A stretch of 34,548 nt of DNA, from positions 1 to 34,548 of the forward strand of contig CASCWU010000035.1 in NCBI GenBank assembly GCA_949155905.1. The letters run 5' to 3'. Below, piece after piece: positions 24,484 through 32,702 of the stretch (the first letter of the stretch is position 1; each line of letters begins with the position of its first letter). Position numbers and translations under genes: made by a program. The DNA comes from an uncultured Lachnospiraceae bacterium (GTDB lineage Bacteria; Bacillota; Clostridia; Lachnospirales; Lachnospiraceae). Below the pieces are notes generated by a model. That model was not told the origin of the DNA and did no database searches. It was given only the letters and a program-made list of their open reading frames with translations.

Positions 24484-24660
24484 ACTTTTATTTCTGCGAA
24501 GCAACGAACCAAGTGGCCATGCTTGCATGGATAATTGGCGACTGCAGCAAGGATTAAATGCCCCGTAGCTTGCTGTGTCAGAATTTTGATGTCCCGTCAG
24601 CTTGTTGTGGGATATTTGACTTTAGTAGATCGGCTGAAGCAAGTCATGAATTTTCTGGCA
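24484..24660. repeat. Dispersed palindromic repeat, copy 2, and flanking hairpins
   Basis: GCGAAGCAACGA (near 24489) and CCCCGTAGCTTGCT (near 24557) match, in opposite orientation, the repeat at 5068-5130. Between them is a CCATGC-TT-GCATGG hairpin. A further TCCC...GGGA pair lies at about 24590-24612. No gene found between 24344 and 24878. Confidence 0.5.
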
Positions 24661-24791
24661 AAAGATTTTTAATTTCCGTCTTTTCCTATATATCCAAGAA
24701 CACCTTTGGCATTCCAATGTTTTCTGCCTAAATACTCCGCTCTTTAAGAAAAATACAAAATATATAGAATGCCAAATAAAATATATAGAAG

Positions 24792-24836
24792 GTCTATAAA
24801 AATAGACTTGACATTTTTGGTCTATTAGTATAGACT
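24792..24836 (+). promoter_or_regulatory. Promoter with two operator palindromes for the BlaI-like repressor
   Basis: Two 16-bp palindromes of the form GTCTAT-N4-ATAGAC lie at 24792-24807 and 24820-24835, 28 bp centre to centre. They bracket the promoter: TTGACA at 24808-24813 lies between them, and the second palindrome covers the -10 region (TATAGA at 24829 or TAGACT at 24831). This is the expected arrangement for autorepression by the BlaI-like protein encoded immediately downstream. Confidence 0.8.
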
Positions 24837-24878
24837 TAAAACAACAAATAAAATTTCATCCATTCAAGGAGGCCAGAA

Positions 24879-25241
24879 ATGGAATATTTAAAGCTATGTG
24901 ACAGTGATTACCGTTTTATGTGCATCGTATGGGAACACGCGCCGTTGGGCTCCGGGGAGCTGGTGCGTCTGTGCCAGGAGCAGTTGGGCTGGAAAAAATC
25001 GACGACGTATACGGTATTAAAAAAGCTGTCGGGAAAAGGATATGTAAAAAATGAGAATTCGGTTGTAGAGGTGCTGATTCCAAAGGAACAGACACAGGCC
25101 GAGGAATCGGAGTATTTTGTCGAGCGGACGTTCCACGGCTCCCTGCCAAGCTTTTTGGCGGCCTTTTTAGGCGGGAAGCGGATTTCCGAAAAGGAAGCAG
25201 AGCTGTTAAAGCGGATGATTGACGAGCATAAGGAGGAGTAA
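24879..25241 (+). CDS. BlaI/MecI/CopY family transcriptional repressor
   Basis: A 120-residue winged-helix repressor (Penicillinase_R family). The DNA-binding part spans residues 1-75, with ELVRLCQEQLGWKKSTTYTV as recognition region and VLKKLSGKGYVKNEN as the wing. The C-terminal dimerisation half (VERTFHGSLPSFLAAFLGGK, then EAELLKRMIDEHKEE) matches the family. In relatives such as BlaI and MecI, a partner M56 membrane peptidase triggers cleavage of the repressor in the C-terminal half. The partner here is the next gene, 3 nt downstream. AAGGAGG at 24867-24873 sets the start. It should bind the two GTCTAT palindromes at its own promoter. Confidence 0.9.
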   Translation: MEYLKLCDSDYRFMCIVWEHAPLGSGELVRLCQEQLGWKKSTTYTVLKKLSGKGYVKNENSVVEVLIPKEQTQAEESEYFVERTFHGSLPSFLAAFLGGKRISEKEAELLKRMIDEHKEE

Positions 25242-25244
25242 GAC

Positions 25245-26834
25245 ATGACAGCTTGCAGTCAGATATTTCAAGAATTTTTATACCGGAACCAGCTTGTACT
25301 GGCTGTTATCGTAGTCGTGCTGGCGGTACGGCTATTGATTGGGAAGCTGCCGAAACGGTATGCTTATCTACTCTGGGCAGTGGTCGGAATCCGTATGATA
25401 GTGGGAATTTACTATCCGTCGGTATTCAGCCTGTTTAATCTGGTAAAGGTGCCGGAACAGGCGTGGAGCGGGCAGGAAAGCTCTTTGCTGGTGGAACGGC
25501 TTTCCCAAAATGGAGGAGCGGCGGCAGAAGGGCTTTCGGCAGCCGGAGCGGAGTCTGGCGTGTCTGAGACAGTGGAAGGGATGGAAACGTTGCTGGCGGA
25601 ACCAGAACTTCTGGCACACGGGGAAGCATTTCCTTTCTGGCAGATGATTAGCTTCCTGTTTTTCCTCATTTGGCTCATCGGGACAGGCGTGATGCTTTGC
25701 TATGGGTTTGTCTCTTATATCAGATGTCGGCGGATGGTACGAGAGGCAGTATGGCAGGAGGGGAATGTCTGGGAATGTCAGAACCTGCCGTCGCCGTTTG
25801 TACTCGGCTTGTTCCGGCCTCGTATTTACCTGCCGTTTCATCTGCCGGAGGAAGAGAGACGCTATATTTTGGAGCATGAACGCTGCCATATCAGACGGCG
25901 GGATCCGTTCGTGAAGCTTGTCGCGTTTGTACTGCTTTCGGTTTACTGGATCAATCCTCTGGCCTGGCTTTCCTATGTTCTGATGACACAGGATATGGAA
26001 ATGAGCTGTGATGAGGCGGTGTTAAGGAAGCTTGGTGCCGGAATCAAAAAAGGCTATAGCGCCTCGTTATTATCCTTTGCGGTTGGGAAACGGAAGGTGA
26101 CGGCTTTGTCATTGGCATTTGGGGAATCCCCTTCTTTTAAGCGGATCCGGCATGTGCTGCAGTACCGGCAGCCGAAACGGGGGAAGGGTTTCATAGGGAT
26201 AGCGGTAGCGGTCTTGCTGGCGGCCCTGTGCCTGACGGATCAGCCGGAAGCGAAAGCAACCGGGGAAAAGGAGCAGGCAGCCGGAAAGTCAGCCGAGCCA
26301 TCCGGGGAGTTTTACCGGCTATATCCGCACATTATCGACTATATGGGGATGACCTATTCCGAATATCAGGAGCTGACCGGGCAGGATCTGCAGCTTGTAG
26401 AAAAGGATTTTTTCAGCGGCGGGCTTTGTACGGGGGCTTTGCCAGGGACAGGTGCAGAGGTAGTGCTGAAAGGGAGCTATGATGTGGAAAAAGGAGAATA
26501 TGAAATAAACGAAGAGGCGAAATTTGTCAGGCTGCAGGGGAAGCTTTCCGACTTTGTTTCTCTGCCAGAAGGAGAATCCCTGCAAATGTCGTTGGCAGAG
26601 CTTTTTATCCGGCTGTCCAGCTCAGGGGAAAGGGAAATAAGAAACCTGCTTGGCCGGGAAAACGAGTATGATATAGAGGCTACCTGCTTTTCTATGAATC
26701 TTGAGGTGGACTGGCGGGGAGAGGAAAAAAGAGAAGCGATTCTGACGTTTGTCCCAGAGGGCGGTGTATTGTTGAACCAGGTGGATCCGGAGATGAGGGT
26801 GTGGCTGAGCTGGACGTGGGAAACGGTGCGATAG
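25245..26834 (+). CDS. M56 family (BlaR1/MecR1-like) membrane metallopeptidase
   Basis: A 529-residue protein. N-terminal helices (LVLAVIVVVLAVRLLIG, YAYLLWAVVGIRMIVGIY, FWQMISFLFFLIWLIGTGVM) surround a cytoplasmic zinc-peptidase domain with HERCH in ILEHERCHIRRRDP (near residue 211) and the third ligand region MEMSCDEAVLRKLG. A last membrane helix (FIGIAVAVLLAALCL, about residues 315-330) leads to an outside region of about 190 residues. This outer part has no penicillin-binding motifs (no SxxK/KTG set) and begins FYRLYPHIIDYMGMTYSEYQ, so the signal sensed is probably not a beta-lactam. It follows the repressor by 3 nt and is followed by ABC transporter genes. Proteolysis of the repressor is inferred from the family. 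Confidence 0.85.
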   Translation: MTACSQIFQEFLYRNQLVLAVIVVVLAVRLLIGKLPKRYAYLLWAVVGIRMIVGIYYPSVFSLFNLVKVPEQAWSGQESSLLVERLSQNGGAAAEGLSAAGAESGVSETVEGMETLLAEPELLAHGEAFPFWQMISFLFFLIWLIGTGVMLCYGFVSYIRCRRMVREAVWQEGNVWECQNLPSPFVLGLFRPRIYLPFHLPEEERRYILEHERCHIRRRDPFVKLVAFVLLSVYWINPLAWLSYVLMTQDMEMSCDEAVLRKLGAGIKKGYSASLLSFAVGKRKVTALSLAFGESPSFKRIRHVLQYRQPKRGKGFIGIAVAVLLAALCLTDQPEAKATGEKEQAAGKSAEPSGEFYRLYPHIIDYMGMTYSEYQELTGQDLQLVEKDFFSGGLCTGALPGTGAEVVLKGSYDVEKGEYEINEEAKFVRLQGKLSDFVSLPEGESLQMSLAELFIRLSSSGEREIRNLLGRENEYDIEATCFSMNLEVDWRGEEKREAILTFVPEGGVLLNQVDPEMRVWLSWTWETVR

Positions 26835-26861
26835 GACGGCAGAAGAACAGGAGGGGAGAAG

Positions 26862-29800
26862 ATGCGTTGTTTTACCAATATTTACCGGAAAGCGTTATTC
26901 CGGCAGCCTATCCGTATGCTGCTTTTGGTTCTTATCTTGGCGGCGGCCTGTTTCGCGTTTACCTCCCATGCGGCAGAGGCGATTTTGGTGGCGCAAAAGA
27001 CGGATATGTTAGAAGAGTATTATAGCCCGATTGGTTATCTAACAGGGAAGTGGGATGTGCGGGCAGGACAGGAGATTATTTCGGAGTGTCCTTATTTGGA
27101 ATTAGAGGATATCCGTCTGTATAGCGATGGGCGTCTGATAGATATGCAGAACCCGGACGTAGATGGAATTTCTCTGGAAGCTGCCTTCTATAAGCATACA
27201 AACGAGAGCGTATTTGTAGGTCGTCTGGAGGGAAGTAAATTTGAAAAAAATCCAAAAGGAAGCGGCGGTTATTATGAATTGGATTTTCGTGTCCAGTCGG
27301 TGGAAGCCTCTTATGAAGACTATATGTCAGAGGGAAGTCTTGTCCATATCCGCAGTTTACCGGAGATAGAAACAAAAGGGAGGATAGACAGGGGATACTA
27401 TCCACTAAAACAGGATGAAGTCTTTTTAAAGGAATATGAAAACCTGGAAGAAGGAAAAGATTACCTGATTCGGGGCTATTATTATGAAAGCTTTGGGATG
27501 AATGGAATATGGGCCGCCTCTCAAGGAAGGGCAGGTTCAACGCTGATTTTACTCCCCCTCCTTCCAACGGGAGGAGTTCTTCCAGAGGGATCTTATTATT
27601 TTTATGAGGTATCTGGTGAGGCAGAGGATTCCAAACCGGAGCTTGCAGAGCTTTTTGATTATGCGGAGTATTTAAATCACAATCAATCTATGATGAATGT
27701 AAACGGAACAAAAAATATGAGTCGGATGCCCGAATTCCAGGAGGCTTCTAAAAAATATTATATGGTGGAAGGGCGTATACTGACAGAGGAAGATGATGCA
27801 GAGGAACGAAGGGTCTGTGTCATCCATGAAAAATTTGCCAAGCTCCGGGGGCTTCAGTTAGGAGATACCCTTTCTGTGAAACTGGAAAAGGAGCAGGGGA
27901 TGGAGCATTGGGCTGGTTACACGTTATGGGAAAATTGGGAGGAATGGAAAGAAAAAATAGGCGGAAATGGAATTGAAGCCAAACTGGAAATTGTTGGGAT
28001 TTATAATGATCTCTATTACCCTTACCTGTCTATGTATGGAACAAGGATGTTTGTACCAGCTTCCTGTCTTTCTCCTGGATATGGACGTGATCTGTTAGAA
28101 AGCGGGGGAGAAGGCAGCTATAGCTTTGTATTGCAAAATCCAGATGATCAGGAACGCTTTTTAGAGGAATACGGAAAAAGACTGGAAGAAGCAGGATATC
28201 AAATTATATTTGTAGAAAACAATGCAGAAAATTTTTTAAAGACAGCGGGAGAATTAAAACGTTCTATGTTATTCGGAACGGTTTTATTTGGAATCGTGCT
28301 GGCTGTTCTGTTAGTAGCTGCTTGCAGCCTGTATTTGTCACAACGTAAAAAGGAGTATGCCATTGCGCGGGCGTTAGGGCTTCCGGCAGGTAGGGCGGTA
28401 CTCGGAATGTCTCTTTCCTTTGGCTGGGTTTTGCTTCCTGGCATTCTACTGGGAGGCGTCCTTGGCTGGCAGAAAATGCTTCGGGATGCTGGAACGGTAT
28501 TAGCCTCTCTGACTGGAGTGGCTTCCACAGAGATCTCCCCAGAAGAAGTTTTAGAAGAAGAGGCGGCGGCTGTATCAACGATTGCAGGACAAACGGTAGG
28601 AGAGCCGGAGGTTTCTTTGTCGATAGGCTGGTTTTTTCTGATAGTGGCGGCGATTCTGTTAGCGTCAGTTCTCCTTTTTCTTTTTTATAGCCTGGTTTTG
28701 GCCAGGAAGCCGGTATTATCGCTGTTACAGGGAACTACCAGGGCAAGGCAGGGAACCGGCAGGAGGGCTGCTCTGGAAAACGGGGAAGAAGAACAGGCGA
28801 GGGAAAAGGAACAGAAAACGCAGGATTTGGGATTGGACAGAGGCGTTCCTTTCCAAACTGCAGCCAACCGTCTCCCTGTCCGCAGAAACATCCTTGCTGC
28901 CAGAACACGCTACTTAAAAAGACATATTCTGCGGACAAGGGCAAAGTCCCTTTTGCTGGTAGGAATGGGGATTGGACTGGTGCTTTTAGTTGGCTGGATG
29001 AGAGAAACCATGTCTTCCTATCAGAAAGAAATAGAAATCCTTTACCAGAATACCATGGTAGAAGGGGAAATCAAAAAGATAGATAGTTCCGTCAGTTTAA
29101 ATGGGAGGGAGGGCGGAGGCTTTATTCCACCTGAGATTGTGGCAAAGCTAACAGAAACCGGTTTGTTTTCTGAAATCTATGTGGAGGAATCTGCCTGGGC
29201 AACAGATGCTTGGCTGACAGATGAAACAGGTAGGCCGCAGGAGGCGGAGAAACCTGCCCTGGTAGATATCCCTCTCATTGGAATCTATGATTGGGAAAGC
29301 TTTTTAGAAAAAACAGGTTCGCAGTTGGAGGTACAGTTTTATCAGGGGTATAATGGCAGCCATTTTACAAGGGAAAGAGAAAAAAAGGATAAAGGCGCTT
29401 GTGAAGTTTTGATACCAGAAGGATATATGCAGATGCTTGGGCTTCATGCAGGAGATGGGGTGCTTTTGTGTCATCAGCTTTCGAATGAAACGGTAAGCAA
29501 AGGCGTTTACTATCGGATTGTAGGCTCTTATCAGGTAACTATGGGAGGAACGGGTACAGAGATGAATAATCTTGGGGCTGCTTTTATTATGCAGGGAACA
29601 GCACTCCAGGAGCTGGTAGGAGAGGATTATTATTATCAGAAAGCGCAGTTTGTTTTTGATTCCAAACAGAACCGTAAATTATTGGAGAGAGAAGAAGAAC
29701 TAAAGAATATCGTTTCAGGGGAACAGGGATACTCCTTTCTTCGCCTTTTTATCTGGGATGAAGAGTTGCATAAGGTAGTGGAACCATTAGAACGGACAGT

Positions 29801-30149
29801 TTCTTTGTTTGGGATTCTTTATCCGGTAGCCGTCGTGGTATCCCTGGCAATAGGGGTTGGATTTCAGATCCTGCTGCTATTGCATCGGTGGAAGGAGGCA
29901 GCGACGATGCGAGTGCTGGGAAGCTCGGTTCGTTCTGTTGGGCTGCAGCTTGGCGCGGAACAACTGCTTGTTTGCCTGGCTGGAGTATTGCTTGGCCTGT
30001 TTCTTGGCTGGCTGCGTTATAAAGGTCTTGAGGAAGGGATCTGGATAGCCGTGGGTGTGTATTTTCTGGGGAATTTAGTTGGTATTCTGACCGGATGCGT
30101 AGCTGTTGCCAGGAGAAGTCCGCTGGCGTTGCTGCAGGAGAAGGAGTAG
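26862..30149 (+). CDS. Two-core FtsX-family ABC transporter permease
   Basis: A 1095-residue permease of the MacB/FtsX superfamily. It has an N-terminal helix (PIRMLLLVLILAAACFAF) and a large extracytoplasmic domain (about 45-460). The first FtsX core (about 465-630) contains SMLFGTVLFGIVLAVLLVAA, KEYAIARALGLPAGRAVLGM and FLIVAAILLASVLLFLFYS. After a charged cytoplasmic linker come a second helix (SLLLVGMGIGLVLLVGW), a second outer domain and a second FtsX core at the end (LFGILYPVAVVVSLAIGVGF, ATMRVLGSSVRSVGLQLGAE, ending RRSPLALLQEKE). The internal duplication means one polypeptide can supply both halves of the pore. The partner ATPase is at 30449. Such pumps export or release peptides and lipids from the membrane or drive envelope enzymes. 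GGAGGGGAGAAG precedes ATG 26862. Confidence 0.85.
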   Translation: MRCFTNIYRKALFRQPIRMLLLVLILAAACFAFTSHAAEAILVAQKTDMLEEYYSPIGYLTGKWDVRAGQEIISECPYLELEDIRLYSDGRLIDMQNPDVDGISLEAAFYKHTNESVFVGRLEGSKFEKNPKGSGGYYELDFRVQSVEASYEDYMSEGSLVHIRSLPEIETKGRIDRGYYPLKQDEVFLKEYENLEEGKDYLIRGYYYESFGMNGIWAASQGRAGSTLILLPLLPTGGVLPEGSYYFYEVSGEAEDSKPELAELFDYAEYLNHNQSMMNVNGTKNMSRMPEFQEASKKYYMVEGRILTEEDDAEERRVCVIHEKFAKLRGLQLGDTLSVKLEKEQGMEHWAGYTLWENWEEWKEKIGGNGIEAKLEIVGIYNDLYYPYLSMYGTRMFVPASCLSPGYGRDLLESGGEGSYSFVLQNPDDQERFLEEYGKRLEEAGYQIIFVENNAENFLKTAGELKRSMLFGTVLFGIVLAVLLVAACSLYLSQRKKEYAIARALGLPAGRAVLGMSLSFGWVLLPGILLGGVLGWQKMLRDAGTVLASLTGVASTEISPEEVLEEEAAAVSTIAGQTVGEPEVSLSIGWFFLIVAAILLASVLLFLFYSLVLARKPVLSLLQGTTRARQGTGRRAALENGEEEQAREKEQKTQDLGLDRGVPFQTAANRLPVRRNILAARTRYLKRHILRTRAKSLLLVGMGIGLVLLVGWMRETMSSYQKEIEILYQNTMVEGEIKKIDSSVSLNGREGGGFIPPEIVAKLTETGLFSEIYVEESAWATDAWLTDETGRPQEAEKPALVDIPLIGIYDWESFLEKTGSQLEVQFYQGYNGSHFTREREKKDKGACEVLIPEGYMQMLGLHAGDGVLLCHQLSNETVSKGVYYRIVGSYQVTMGGTGTEMNNLGAAFIMQGTALQELVGEDYYYQKAQFVFDSKQNRKLLEREEELKNIVSGEQGYSFLRLFIWDEELHKVVEPLERTVSLFGILYPVAVVVSLAIGVGFQILLLLHRWKEAATMRVLGSSVRSVGLQLGAEQLLVCLAGVLLGLFLGWLRYKGLEEGIWIAVGVYFLGNLVGILTGCVAVARRSPLALLQEKE

Positions 30150-30162
30150 AAAAATAGCATTG

Positions 30163-30434
30163 GAGCGAAAGTACCCCTGGGGGAATTTTCTCCCATTATC
30201 CAGGGTTAAGCCGGGACGGAGTCCGGCTTGTAGTGAAGAGACGGAACTAAGCCGAACAGGGTTCGGCTCAAAACAATCTCGGAACTGAAACGCCCCTGGG
30301 AGGAAATCCTGACGCGCCCGAAGGGCGTGGATCTATTGCGACAGGATTTCTCTCCCCCTCATAGGGGTGAAGCCGGGACGGAGCCCGGCTCGAAGTGAAG
30401 AGACGGAACTAAGCCCATCTTTGATGGGCTCAAA
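30163..30434 (+). ncRNA. Two tandem structured RNA-like elements
   Basis: Copy 1 (about 30163-30272) and copy 2 (about 30281-30434) share AAGCCGGGACGGAG and the stretch GTGAAGAGACGGAACTAAGCC, followed by a hairpin and CTCAAA. Each copy can form the same three stems: an outer stem (CCCTGG/CCAGGG in copy 1; CCCCT/AGGGG in copy 2), GCCGG/CCGGC (GCCGGG/CCCGGC), and a last hairpin (GCCGAAC/GTTCGGC in copy 1; GCCCATC/GATGGGC in copy 2). The different bases in paired positions keep pairing intact, which is strong evidence for RNA structure. Copy 2 carries an extra arm (GAAATCCTG/CAGGATTTC and CGCCC/GGGCG). The last hairpin ends 6 nt before the AGGAGG of the ATPase gene. Not recognised as a known riboswitch class. 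Confidence 0.6.
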
Positions 30435-30448
30435 TAGGAGGTTATGGT

Positions 30449-31156
30449 ATGGCAGAGTTAAGGTTAGAGGAGGTACAGTATCAATATCAGAAAACCGGGC
30501 AGCAGGTTTTAAAGGGGGTATCCTGTTGTTTTGAAGGAGGTCAGCTATGTGCAGTGATCGGCCCTTCCGGGAGTGGAAAGACTACGTTGCTTTCTTTAAT
30601 GGCGGGGCTGGATCGTCCGACCATCGGGGAGCTGTTTGTAGACGGAGAGCCTCTTAGCAGGATGGATTTTGATTGTTATCGCAGAGAACGAATTTCGATG
30701 ATTTTCCAGTCGTTCCAGTTGTTCCCTCTTTTAAGCATCCTGGAAAACGTCTGCTATCCGATGGAATTAAAGGGAGAAACAAAAAAGGAAGCGGAAAAAC
30801 GTGCCAAGGAATTGCTGGAGCTAATAGGGATTACGAAGGAGAAGCATAAGCGGTTCCCGTCCCAGCTTTCCGGCGGAGAGCAGCAGAGAGTAGCTATCGC
30901 CCGTGCGCTTTCCTCCGGGGCGCGGATTCTTTTAGCCGATGAACCGACCGGGAATCTGGACGAGGAGAACACCGGGCATATTTTCCGGATTTTACAGGAT
31001 CTGGCGCACCAGCAGGGATATTGCGTAGTTGTTGTAACACACGATTTGCAGGCGGCGGAGCTGGCCGACCGGATATTCCAGATGAAGGCCGGTCAGCTAA
31101 TAGAACAGAAGAGCAGCCGCTGTACCCGTTCCATTTGTTCTGGTTCCTCTACATAG
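30449..31156 (+). CDS. ABC transporter ATP-binding protein (MacB/LolD type)
   Basis: A 235-residue ATPase with all key motifs: Walker A GPSGSGKTT (residues 38-46), Q-loop FQSFQLFPLLSILENVCYPM, signature QLSGGEQQRVAIARAL (about 138-153), Walker B ILLADEPTGNLDEENTG and the H-loop VVVVTHD. The sequence is typical of the subfamily that energises FtsX/MacB-type permeases, and the two-core permease ends 299 nt upstream. The C-terminal tail SSRCTRSICSGSST is Ser/Cys-rich and unlike family tails, so the end may be locally altered. AGGAGG at 30436-30441 serves ATG 30449; an ATG at 30444 is out of frame. A terminator follows at 31193. Confidence 0.9.
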   Translation: MAELRLEEVQYQYQKTGQQVLKGVSCCFEGGQLCAVIGPSGSGKTTLLSLMAGLDRPTIGELFVDGEPLSRMDFDCYRRERISMIFQSFQLFPLLSILENVCYPMELKGETKKEAEKRAKELLELIGITKEKHKRFPSQLSGGEQQRVAIARALSSGARILLADEPTGNLDEENTGHIFRILQDLAHQQGYCVVVVTHDLQAAELADRIFQMKAGQLIEQKSSRCTRSICSGSST

Positions 31157-31192
31157 AGAATAATCATACATCCCTTTTCTTCCCCCACCTGG

Positions 31193-31240
31193 CCGGGAAC
31201 GTCATGAACCGTTTCTTCATGGCGTTCCCGGTTTCCTCTG
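31193..31240 (+). terminator. Intrinsic terminator after the ATPase gene
   Basis: A 16-bp stem (CCGGGAACGTCATGAA with TTCATGGCGTTCCCGG, one mismatch) is followed by TTTCCTCTG on the + strand. It lies between convergent genes. On the minus strand there is no T-tract. Confidence 0.75.
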
Positions 31241-31261
31241 TTAGTTTCCTTTGCTATTTTC

Positions 31262-31462
31262 TTAGATATCGAACTCTGGAGGAACGTCGATCTCCTCGGA
31301 AACGTACTTTCCATTTTTCTTCCGTTGCCTGACACATTCCGTCAGCAGGTACTCAATCTGCCCGTTGACAGAGCGGAAGTCGTCCTCCGCCCAGGCGGCA
31401 ATGGCTTCGTAAAGTTTGGCAGAGAGCCTGAGAGGAATCTGTTTTTTGGTGGAATCCGCCAT
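31262..31462 (-). CDS. Small ribbon-helix-helix (Arc/MetJ-like) protein
   Basis: A 66-residue protein with the RHH pattern: a short strand ([13 protein letters not shown]), helix 1 ([11 protein letters not shown]) and helix 2 ([20 protein letters not shown]), followed by an acidic tail. Members bind DNA as dimers through the paired strands. Its ATG lies 3 nt after the stop of the SPFH gene, so the two are co-transcribed and probably coupled. A role as regulator or accessory factor of the SPFH protein is inferred from this tight pairing. Confidence 0.75.
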   Translation of the reverse strand: MADSTKKQIPLRLSAKLYEAIAAWAEDDFRSVNGQIEYLLTECVRQRKKNGKYVSEEIDVPPEFDI

Positions 31463-31465
31463 AGG

Positions 31466-32500
31466 CTAATACAGGCTGCCGGAGTTGACGACCGGCTGTG
31501 CGTCGTGATTGCCGCAGAGGACGACAAGCAGGTTGGATACCATTGCAGCCTTGCGTTCTTCATCCAACTTGACGATATCGTTCTCGTTTAACCGTTCCAA
31601 AGCCATTTCGACCATACCGACCGCACCGTCCACGATCATTTTCCTGGCGTCGATGATGGCAGAAGCCTGCTGACGCTGAAGCATGACAGCGGCGATTTCG
31701 GTCGCATAGGCCAGATAGGTAATCCGTGCTTCGACAATTTCGATCCCGGCCACCTCTACCCGCGCCTGGATTTCATCCCGGATACGGGCGGCGACGACCT
31801 CGCTGGAGCCGCGCAGACTGCCTTCATCTGCTACGCCGTCCCCGGTTGTATCAACGTTTGGCGATACATCGTAAGGGTACAGACGGACGATATTCCGTAG
31901 GGCGCTGTCGCATTGAAGAGATAAAAATTCCTTGTAATTGTCTACGTTAAAGACGGCCTTGGCTGTATCGACAATCTTCCAGGTGACAGCAATGCCGATT
32001 TCTACCGGATTGCCCAGGCAATCGTTGATTTTCTGGCGGCTGTTGTTTAAAGTCATGATTTTTAAGGAAATCTTTTTGCTCATCGCTTCGGCAGATGTTG
32101 CAGCAGACGAGGCGTTGCCAAGGGCAGCTCCGGCCAGGGCGGCAATTCCGCCGGTTGTCTGGACGTCCCCGCTTTGGTTGAGCTTTGTCTTAGCTGCCGG
32201 GTTAAAGGTAGAGCAGAACGGATTGATAAAATAGAAGCCGTCTCCCTTTAACGTACCAACATAGCGGCCAAATAGCGTAACGACCACGGCCTCCTGCGGT
32301 TTTAGTACGGTCAGGCCGCAAAGCGGAATCCAGGCCAGGAATATTACGATCAGGCATACGATCAGCAGAGCAGGATTCCCGGTTCGCTCGACGAGAATAC
32401 CGCCGAGGATCGCTCCGGTAATTGCCAGGACATAGAGCAGAAGAATCGAAAGCAATACAAGCATTCCGTTCTTTTTGCTGGTTAAAATTTTTTCTTCCAT
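31466..32500 (-). CDS. SPFH/Band 7 domain membrane protein
   Basis: A protein of about 344 residues. Two closely spaced N-terminal membrane helices ([20 protein letters not shown] and [20 protein letters not shown]) precede an SPFH domain beginning at [20 protein letters not shown] and GFYFINPF. Further landmarks are [31 protein letters not shown] and the conserved [20 protein letters not shown] with [24 protein letters not shown] proteins form large ring-shaped scaffolds in functional membrane microdomains and modulate membrane proteases or stress response. ATG at 32500 is preferred since GGGGGAACC lies 5-13 nt before it; ATG 32515 is an alternative. The gene is divergent from the PadR operon. 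Confidence 0.85.
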   Translation of the reverse strand: MEEKILTSKKNGMLVLLSILLLYVLAITGAILGGILVERTGNPALLIVCLIVIFLAWIPLCGLTVLKPQEAVVVTLFGRYVGTLKGDGFYFINPFCSTFNPAAKTKLNQSGDVQTTGGIAALAGAALGNASSAATSAEAMSKKISLKIMTLNNSRQKINDCLGNPVEIGIAVTWKIVDTAKAVFNVDNYKEFLSLQCDSALRNIVRLYPYDVSPNVDTTGDGVADEGSLRGSSEVVAARIRDEIQARVEVAGIEIVEARITYLAYATEIAAVMLQRQQASAIIDARKMIVDGAVGMVEMALERLNENDIVKLDEERKAAMVSNLLVVLCGNHDAQPVVNSGSLY

Positions 32501-32543
32501 AAAAGGTTCCCCCATTTCTGTAAGATAGCTGGTTTTTCAAACC

Positions 32544-32590
32544 AATCAATATGATATCATAATAATATCATATTGATTTAAAAAATGCAA
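32544..32590 (-). promoter_or_regulatory. SPFH promoter with palindromic operator over the -10 box
   Basis: On the minus strand TTGCAT (32590-32585), 17 nt and TATTAT (32567-32562) form the promoter. The -10 lies in the middle of a 14-bp perfect inverted repeat, AATCAATATGATAT (32544-32557) with ATATCATATTGATT (32565-32578). A repressor bound here would block the promoter; the binding protein is unknown (the adjacent RHH or PadR proteins are candidates). Confidence 0.65.
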
Positions 32591-32620
32591 GAAAAAAAGA
32601 AAAGAATACGGAAAATTTTC

Positions 32621-32671
32621 TTGACAATTCAAAATCTTGGTTTTACAATATACTTAGTAATAGAAAGTATA
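32621..32671 (+). promoter_or_regulatory. PadR operon promoter and candidate operator
   Basis: TTGACA (32621-32626), 17 nt, TACAAT (32644-32649). Immediately after, TATACTT (32649-32655) and AAGTATA (32665-32671) form an inverted repeat with a 9-nt spacer over the transcription start, suited to autorepression by the PadR protein. Confidence 0.75.
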
Positions 32672-32702
32672 AAACAGAGTTAAAATGAAAAAAGGAACAG
32701 AT

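Noticed and set aside
30163..30434. Assignment of the structured elements to a known riboswitch (cobalamin, SAM, TPP, c-di-GMP, T-box)
   Set aside because: None of the hallmark consensus segments of these classes is present.
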